64,000 bases of DNA from Pelobates cultripes (taxonomy: Eukaryota > Chordata > Amphibia > Anura > Pelobatidae), in the NCBI GenBank assembly GCA_933207985.1, contig OW240921.1, positions 88,471,499 through 88,535,498 on the forward strand, in the 5' to 3' direction. The notes below the pieces were generated by a model that ran no database searches, was not told where the DNA came from, and worked only from the letters and a program-made list of their open reading frames with translations. The translations under genes were made by a program, and so were the position numbers. Shown here in pieces: positions 58,478 to 64,000 of this stretch (position 1 is its first letter; every line of letters starts with the position of its first letter).

Positions 58478-58655
58478 TAACAGGGTTTTTCACTAAATTG
58501 AGAATTCACACTGAATTCAAAGTAAATCTCAAATGTAAGGCCAAAGTAGCTAAACTGAAAGCACAGGTGACTTAGAGAATTATTTCCAAATTTAACTAAT
58601 TTGACCTTAAATTTGAAAAAGACTTTGAATTCTCACTTAGTGAACAACCCTGTTA
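58478..58655. mobile_element. Palindromic MITE, 178 bp
   Basis: Ends TAACAGGGTT...AACCCTGTTA are inverted, and the similarity continues inward (GAATTCAAAGT / ACTTTGAATTC), so nearly the whole element is one imperfect hairpin. No ORF. Family unknown. Confidence 0.75.
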
Positions 58656-58779
58656 CTGTATGACAAAGTGCTTTAACAGTCTGAATATCAGAAGATAAAA
58701 GCTCTATTTCACAACAACAAAATAATATACTATATTACTATACTACTATACTATATTAATATATTAGTGTACCAAGGCC

Positions 58780-59005
58780 TAGATTTAATATTGTTGAATA
58801 AGCTTTCCAAAGGATTTTTAGATTTGTTTTAAAATGATTTCATATTGTGAAAAATAATTTATTTTTAAAATATTTTGATATTTATTGATATTTTTATATA
58901 TGATATATGTTTTGATATTTTAATATGTTGAAAAGGTAATTTCAAAAGTTTATCAAAAACTATGAAATCATTTGTAAAGCTTATCCAACATTATTAATAA
59001 ATGTA
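58780..59005. mobile_element. Palindromic MITE, about 226 bp
   Basis: The left arm TAGATTTAATATTGTTGAAT, then AAGCTTTCCAAA is matched by an inverted right arm (TTTGTAAAGCTTATCCAACA, then TTATTAATAAATGTA). ATGATTTCATA pairs with TATGAAATCAT inside. It could be a non-autonomous Tc1/mariner derivative. That is a guess from its flanking TA. Confidence 0.7.
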
Positions 59006-59048
59006 GTCTAGTGAAGGAACTGCTATTTCAGTGCTAGAAATCCCTCCA

Positions 59049-59640
59049 AACCTTACATAGTTACATAGTTATATAGCTGAAAAGAGACTTGTGTCCATCA
59101 AGTTCAGCCTTCCTCACGTTTGTTTTTTTCTGTTGAGCCAAAAGAAGGCAAAAAACCCAGTTTGAAGCACTTCCAATTTTGCAACAAGCTAGGAAAAACA
59201 ATCCTTCTTGACCCCAAAATGGCAGTCAGATTTATCCTTGGATCAAGCAATTATTACCCTTGAATATTCTGTTTTTGCATCTAGTACCTGTTTGCACATC
59301 TGTATGGACTCTGATAAAACCACTTCTTCAGGCAGAGAATTCCACATCCTTATTGTTCTTACAGTAAAAAAACCTTTCCTTTTCCTTAGACGAAATCTTC
59401 TTTCTTCTAGTCTAAACGCATGACCTCGTGTTTGCATTGGCCCCGAATATATTTGTATCTCAGGTGACGTTTTTTCTAAACTAAATAGGTTTAAATTTGT
59501 TAACCTTTCATATGTTCCTTTCCTTTTATTAATTTTGTAGCCCGCCTCTGCACTTTTTCTAGTGCCATAATATCCTTCTTTAGAACAGGTGGCTAAAATT
59601 GCACAGCATATTCTTTTATTGTAGACCATTAAATAGAGTC
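59049..59640 (-). pseudogene. CR1-type LINE 3' fragment
   Basis: The minus-strand frame 59629-59243 encodes the post-RT tail of a CR1-like LINE. It has ERLTNLNLFSLEK, TRGHAFRLEERRFRLRKRKG and FFTVRTIRMWNSLPEEVV. Its 3' end at about 59053 is the short tandem repeat ACATAGTTACATAGTT (plus strand), the tandem-repeat tail usual for CR1 elements. It matches the same region of the CR1 at 62340-62603 in plan. It is 5'-truncated. Confidence 0.75.
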
Positions 59641-59814
59641 AAGGTTATGGAAAATGAAAGACGTTATTAATGAACAATCTTTCATTTAGTAGAGTGTGAG
59701 CCATCAGGTCATTTCCAAAAGCCTTAGCTCACTTTCAAAAAGAATAATAATCTCCAGTAATGTTTAGAAAGAACATGGGGTTTCTGTGGATATGTTATTT
59801 CTTGTATCTGCCTG

Positions 59815-59847
<33 letters not shown>

Positions 59848-60133
59848 AGTTTTAGTTTTTTCACTATGAGAAATTTACAAAAAAAGTAAGATAAATTATA
59901 CTTCTGTAACATTTAATGTCAGATGCTACCTTTTTAATATATTTAAATGTATCTATAATCTCAAAGTAAGTGAATCACATTTATTTTCATGAAATGCACA
60001 GTCACTAATTTAACAAAAATGTCAAAAATAATTTTAAAAAATACCACACATTAATGATTTTAGAACTCACTGTATTAGGTATTTGGAGAATGGTACAAGG
60101 TTCACATACCAATATTTGTGTTTCTATATCAAC
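59641..60133. other. OR-c 5' flank with microsatellite
   Basis: A (TATC)n tract occupies about 59811-59844. The rest is A/T-rich with no ORF. The promoter and leader exon of OR-c may lie here or further upstream. Confidence 0.5.
59811..59844. repeat. (TATC)n microsatellite
   Basis: About eight consecutive CTAT units. Confidence 0.95.
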
Positions 60134-60135
60134 AG
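60134..60135 (+). promoter_or_regulatory. Predicted 3' splice site before OR-c
   Basis: TTTCTATATCAACAG ends 12 nt before the ATG, matching the position of the acceptors ahead of OR-a and OR-b. Confidence 0.55.
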
Positions 60136-60147
60136 TTGTAATCTATA

Positions 60148-61086
60148 ATGGATGGCAGAAACTACACCACAATAACTGAATTCATTCTTGTGGGATTCTC
60201 AGAGATTATAGATCTTCAGCTGCTGCTGTTTATAATGTTTTTCTTGATGTATATCATTACAGTGCTTGGAAACATGTCTATCATTCTTGCATATATTATT
60301 ACTCCAATTCTCAACACCCCGATGTACCTCTTCCTGTCAAACTTCTCCTTTTTGGAAATATGTTATGTAACCTCCACTGTACCCAAACTGCTGTCAAATC
60401 TTCTAGCAGGGGATAAAACCATCTCATTTTACAGCTGTTCTCTACAAATGTATTGTGTTCTTCTCCTTGGTGGTACTGAGTGCTACATGCTTGCAGCTAT
60501 GGCGTATGATCGATATGTCGCTATATGCCACCCACTCCTATATAGCATTATAATGAATAATAAAGTTTGTTTTCAGCTTATAGGTGGATCGTGGCTTATT
60601 GGTGCAGTAAACTCTCTCATACACACAACCCTCACGTTCAATTTACCATTCTGCAATGATCATACGATCAATCATTTCTTCTGTGATGTCCCACCTGTAC
60701 TGAAACTGGCTTGTACAGACACCTGGATCAATGAGGCTATTATTTTTATAGTGGCTGGAGGTGTCATTGTTGGATCATTGATATTAACAATTATTTCATA
60801 CGCATTTATTATCTCATCAATTCTAAATATCAATTCCAGAAGAAATAAAGCATTTTCAACCTGTTCATCTCACTTTATGGTTGTTGCAATATTTTATGGA
60901 TCAGGCATTTTTATGTATTTTAGACCCAACACTAAATATGCTATGTATCAGGAAAGACTGGTCTCTCTTATGTATACCATTATTGCACCTTTATTAAACC
61001 CTTTCATATACAGTCTGAGAAATAATGAAGTCAAACTTGCTATTCGGCATTCAATTATAATAGTAGTTAAAACATGCTATTTTTAA
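60148..61086 (+). CDS. Olfactory receptor OR-c (class II)
   Basis: Intact 312-residue odorant receptor GPCR of the same subfamily as OR-a and OR-b but clearly diverged. Hallmarks: sequon NYT at 5-7, GN at 41-42, TPMY at 57-60, SFLEICY at 67-73 with STVPKLL, the canonical MAYDRYVAICHP at 118-129, FCDVPPVLKLACTDT in extracellular loop 2, KAFSTCSSH in TM6 and PLLNPFIYSLRN in TM7. The residue numbering of the first 130 positions is collinear with OR-a. The start is the first ATG after the predicted acceptor. Its flanks do not obviously match the duplicated OR-a/OR-b segment, so it is an older member of the cluster. Confidence 0.95.
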   Translation: MDGRNYTTITEFILVGFSEIIDLQLLLFIMFFLMYIITVLGNMSIILAYIITPILNTPMYLFLSNFSFLEICYVTSTVPKLLSNLLAGDKTISFYSCSLQMYCVLLLGGTECYMLAAMAYDRYVAICHPLLYSIIMNNKVCFQLIGGSWLIGAVNSLIHTTLTFNLPFCNDHTINHFFCDVPPVLKLACTDTWINEAIIFIVAGGVIVGSLILTIISYAFIISSILNINSRRNKAFSTCSSHFMVVAIFYGSGIFMYFRPNTKYAMYQERLVSLMYTIIAPLLNPFIYSLRNNEVKLAIRHSIIIVVKTCYF

Positions 61087-61146
61087 TAAATGATATAAAG
61101 TATAATACTTATCATTCTATATTCTCTGCTACTAGTTTTAGTTATT

Positions 61147-62705
61147 ATTCTATTGGACCTGATGGAATACACCCAAAGCTGTTAAAAGAGCTTAGTGGGT
61201 ACTAGTAAAACCATTAACAGATATATTTAACCAATCATTGTTAACAGGAGTAGTCCCAGAAGATTGGAAGTTAGCGAATGTTGTGCTCATTCACAAGAAA
61301 GGTAGTAGGGAGGAGTCGGGCAACTATAGGCCAGTAAGCCTTACTTCAGTAGTGGGGAAAGTGATGAAAACCATGTTAAAGGATAGAATTGCTGAACATC
61401 TAAAAACACATGGATTTCAAGATCAGAGACAACATGGGTTTACTTCAGGGAGATCATGCCAAACTAATCCTATTGATTTTTTTGATTGGGTAACTAAAAT
61501 TATAGATCAGGGTGGTGCAGTAGACATTGCTTACATAGATTTCAGTAAGGCTTTTGACACTGTTGCACATAGAAGGCTTATCAATAAACTGCAATCTTTA
61601 AGTTTGGATTCCAATATTGTTGAATGGGTTGGCAGTGGATGAGTGACAGGCAACAGAGGGTTGTAGTCAATGGAGTATATTCGAAGCTTGGGCTTGTCAC
61701 CAGTGGGGTACCTCAGGGATCTGTACTTGGACCCATTCTCTTTAATATTTTTATTAGTGATATTGCAGAAGGTCTTGATGGTAAGGTATGTCTTTTTGCT
61801 GATGATACTAAGATATGTAACAGGGTTGATGTTCCAGGAGGGATAAGCCAAATGACAAATGATTTAGGTAAACTAGAAAAATGGTCAGAATTGTGGCAAC
61901 TGACATTTAATGTGGATAAGTGCAAGATAATGCATCTTGGACGTAAAAACCCAAGGGCAGAGTACAGAATATTTGATAGAGTCCTAACCTCAATATATGA
62001 GGAAAGGGATTTAGGGGTGATTATTTCTGATGACTTAAAGGTAGGCAGACAATGTAATAGAGCAGCAGGAAATGCTAGCAGAATGCTTGGTTGTATAGGG
62101 AGAGGTATTAGCAGTAGAAAGAGGGAAGTGCTCATGCCATTGTACAGAACACTGGTGAGACCTCACTTGGAGTATTGTACACAGTACTGGAGACCGTATC
62201 TTCAGAAGGATATTGATACCTTAGAGAGGGTTCAGAGAAGGGCTACTAAACTGGTTCATGGATTGCGGGATAAAACTTACCAGGAAAGGTTAAAGGATCT
62301 TAACATGTATAGCTTGGAGGAAAGACGAGACAGGGGGATATGATAGAAACATTTAAATATATAAAGGGAATCAACACAGTAAAGGAGGAGACTATATTTA
62401 AAAGAAGAAAAACTACCACAACAAGAGGACATAGTCTTAAATTAGAGGGACAAAGGTTTAAAAATAATATCAGGAAGTATTACTTTACTGGGAGGGTAGT
62501 GGATGCATGGGATAGCCTTCCAGCTGAAGTGGTAGAGGTTAATACAGTAAAGGAGTTTAAGCATGCGTGGGATAGGCATAAGGCTATCCTAACTATAAGA
62601 TAAGACCAGGGACTAATTAAAGTATTTAGAAAATTGGGCAGACTAGATGGGCCAAATGGTTCTTATCTGCCATCACATTCTACGTTTCTATGTTTCTATG
62701 GTATA
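61147..62705 (+). mobile_element. CR1-type LINE, 5'-truncated
   Basis: It begins inside the RT (GPDGIHPKLLKEL text at about 61157) and runs to a tandem TTTCTATG tail at about 62685-62700. The 3' tail of short tandem octamers in place of a poly-A and 5' truncation are typical of CR1. Confidence 0.85.
61238..62603 (+). pseudogene. CR1 reverse transcriptase fragment
   Basis: Three blocks. 61238-61642 has VVPEDWKLANVVLIHKKGSR, NYRPVSLTSVVGKVM and AYIDFSKAFDTVAHRRL with the first catalytic Asp. 61624-62343 has GVPQGSVLGPILFNIFI and LFADDTKI (FADD box), then LGVIISDDLKVGRQCNRAAG and RPHLEYCTQYWRPYLQKDID. 62340-62603 has TRGHSLKLEGQRFKNNIRKY and WDSLPAEVVE. The RT of a CR1 LINE copies its RNA at a nicked target. 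It is broken by frameshifts at about 61630 and 62338, and the endonuclease is missing. Otherwise it is well preserved, so fairly young. Confidence 0.9.
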
Positions 62706-62739
62706 ATAGTTGCAAGTATTACAGGAGATATACCAAAGC

Positions 62740-64000
62740 ATGCAATATTTTACATATAGCAAACAAAATAAAAGGATGGGACTGCGCCAATAGACAGAAA
62801 AAAGTCCTTATTAGAATATGGCAATAACGTCCAATGTAATAAAAACTTGGTATTATGTTCGTCTCTGTAGTTATGGAATTTTGCTCCTTCCTGGTATATG
62901 GAGGAGGGTGGTGGATGATGAGATGGTGGAGAATGATCCAACGGGTATCCAAATAAAAAAGAAGAGATAATACTCACTTTTAGTAGAGCTTAATCCAGCT
63001 CTGGTATGGATAGCTTGCAGCGGTATTATCCCCGCTTATAGGATATACAGTGAGCTTCCTCTTCAGTGTGATGACCGGCAACCAGGGGGAAGATAAAACG
63101 AAAAAGCAGTAATAGTGCAATATATCCCAAAAAGTGGATGAAAAGGTATAAAAATATAATAGATACACTCACATTTAATAGAGCTTATACTAGCTCTAGT
63201 GTAGTAGGCATGCAACGGTTTGATCCCCGTATCTAGGATATGCGGTGAGCGGTCGTTGATACAGTTCTTTAAGATGGTAGCAGGAGCTCAGGGAGAAGAT
63301 AATAAAACAGCAATAGTGCTCTCAGTAAAATAATGCTGAATAATAAAATAAAATAAAATATACTCACAATGTATAGGGCAGGCTAACTGCTCTATGGTAT
63401 AGGCACGGGTGGTATGATCCCCACCTCAGGATTCGTTGGAGTATGGAAGACAATAGATAAAAAAGCCAGGTAGTTAAAAAATAAAAATTAAAATAAATAA
63501 AAGATAGTGGTACAAGAGAATAAAGTGACCAAAATCTATTTATTAACAGTAATTAAAAAAAAAATTATTAGTACAATATCCAAACGTGTTTCACCAAATT
63601 AGGCTTTATCAATGGATTAAAAAATGGTTTTTAATCCATTGATAAAGCCTAATTTGGTGAAACGCGTTTGGATATTGTACTAATAATTTTTTTTTTAATT
63701 ACTGTTAATAAATAGATTTTGGTCACTTTATTCTCTTGTACCACTATCTTCTATTTATTTTAATTTTTATTTTTTAACTACCTGGCTTTTTTATCTATTG
63801 TCTTCCATACTCCAACGAATCCTGAGGTGGGGATCATACCACCCGTGCCTATACCATAGAGCAGTTAGCCTGCCCTATACATTGTGAGTATATTTTATTT
63901 TATTTTATTATTCAGCATTATTTTACTGAGAGCACTATTGCTGTTTTATTATCTTCTCCCTGAGCTCCTGCTACCATCTTAAAGAACTGTATCAACGACC
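62740..64000 (-). mobile_element. PLE terminal array ending in a palindrome
   Basis: Three units at an exact 195-bp period contain ACTCAC, 7 nt, then AGAGC/AGGGC (62972, 63167, 63362). Each also has a GGT.TGATCCCC block, and AATAGTGC recurs. They are followed by a hammerhead-like terminus and an inverted copy of the last unit that reaches the window edge. The same plan is seen in PLE-A (21361-22640). No coding region is present in the window. The PLE body, if any, would be to the right. Confidence 0.7.
63251..64000. repeat. Near-perfect palindrome, arms about 373 bp
   Basis: 63251-63624 and 63628-64000 are inverted copies around a 3-nt centre, from GGTCGTTGATAC at the left to GTATCAACGACC at the window end. 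Only a few differences are visible, for example AAACGTGTTT versus AAACGCGTTT. It almost certainly continues beyond the window. Confidence 0.9.

Noticed and set aside
1..64000. tRNA or rRNA genes
   Set aside because: No cloverleaf-like A/B box pair or rRNA stretch was recognised by eye. A tRNAscan and Rfam search would be needed to exclude them fully.

Overview
The window is vertebrate nuclear DNA, most probably from a frog (anuran amphibian). The basis is three single-exon class II olfactory receptor genes in a landscape of L1, CR1, DIRS, Penelope-like (PLE), Ty3/gypsy, Tc1 and small palindromic elements. That combination is typical of amphibian genomes, but the species is inferred, not shown. 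The host genes supported here are olfactory receptors OR-a (7030-7986), OR-b (30725-31738) and OR-c (60148-61086), all on the plus strand. Each has a 3' splice-site-like AG 12-14 nt before its ATG, as expected for ORs whose 5' leader is spliced onto one coding exon.

Layout. 1-1.4 kb: a foldback element whose arms are GC-rich minisatellites. 1.9-8.4 kb: OR-a inside a segment repeated at 27.6-32.3 kb around OR-b, a tandem gene duplication. Copy 1 later took in a DIRS-type element (4.2-6.9 kb) and copy 2 a PLE terminal unit (29.0-29.8 kb). 8.6-14.5 kb: L1-1 (minus), flanked by a 12-bp target-site duplication and lacking its RT core. 14.6-21.3 kb: L1-2 (plus), broken by an insertion that itself holds a solo LTR. 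21.3-27.3 kb: PLE-A (minus), nearly intact.

33.3-52.3 kb is a nested stack. The oldest layer is a minus-strand Ty3/gypsy element with integrase upstream of reverse transcriptase (Gmr1-like order) and a SCAN-like gag. L1-3 (plus) sits in its 3' LTR. L1-3 in turn holds a 469-bp TTAA-flanked palindromic element in ORF1 and a full-length L1-4 in ORF2. Every insertion is bounded by recognisable target-site duplications.

53-64 kb: a decayed PLE-B, an internally deleted Tc1/mariner copy, two palindromic MITEs, a CR1 fragment, OR-c, a 5'-truncated CR1, and a PLE terminal array that ends in a near-perfect palindrome running off the window.

Functionally, the three ORs are chemosensory GPCRs. Everything else is selfish DNA in various states of decay. 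The least expected structure is in the PLE terminal regions. They carry units, often about 200 bp apart, each with a small stem and a splice-donor-like GTGAGT at a nearly fixed spacing, next to a hammerhead-ribozyme-like core.
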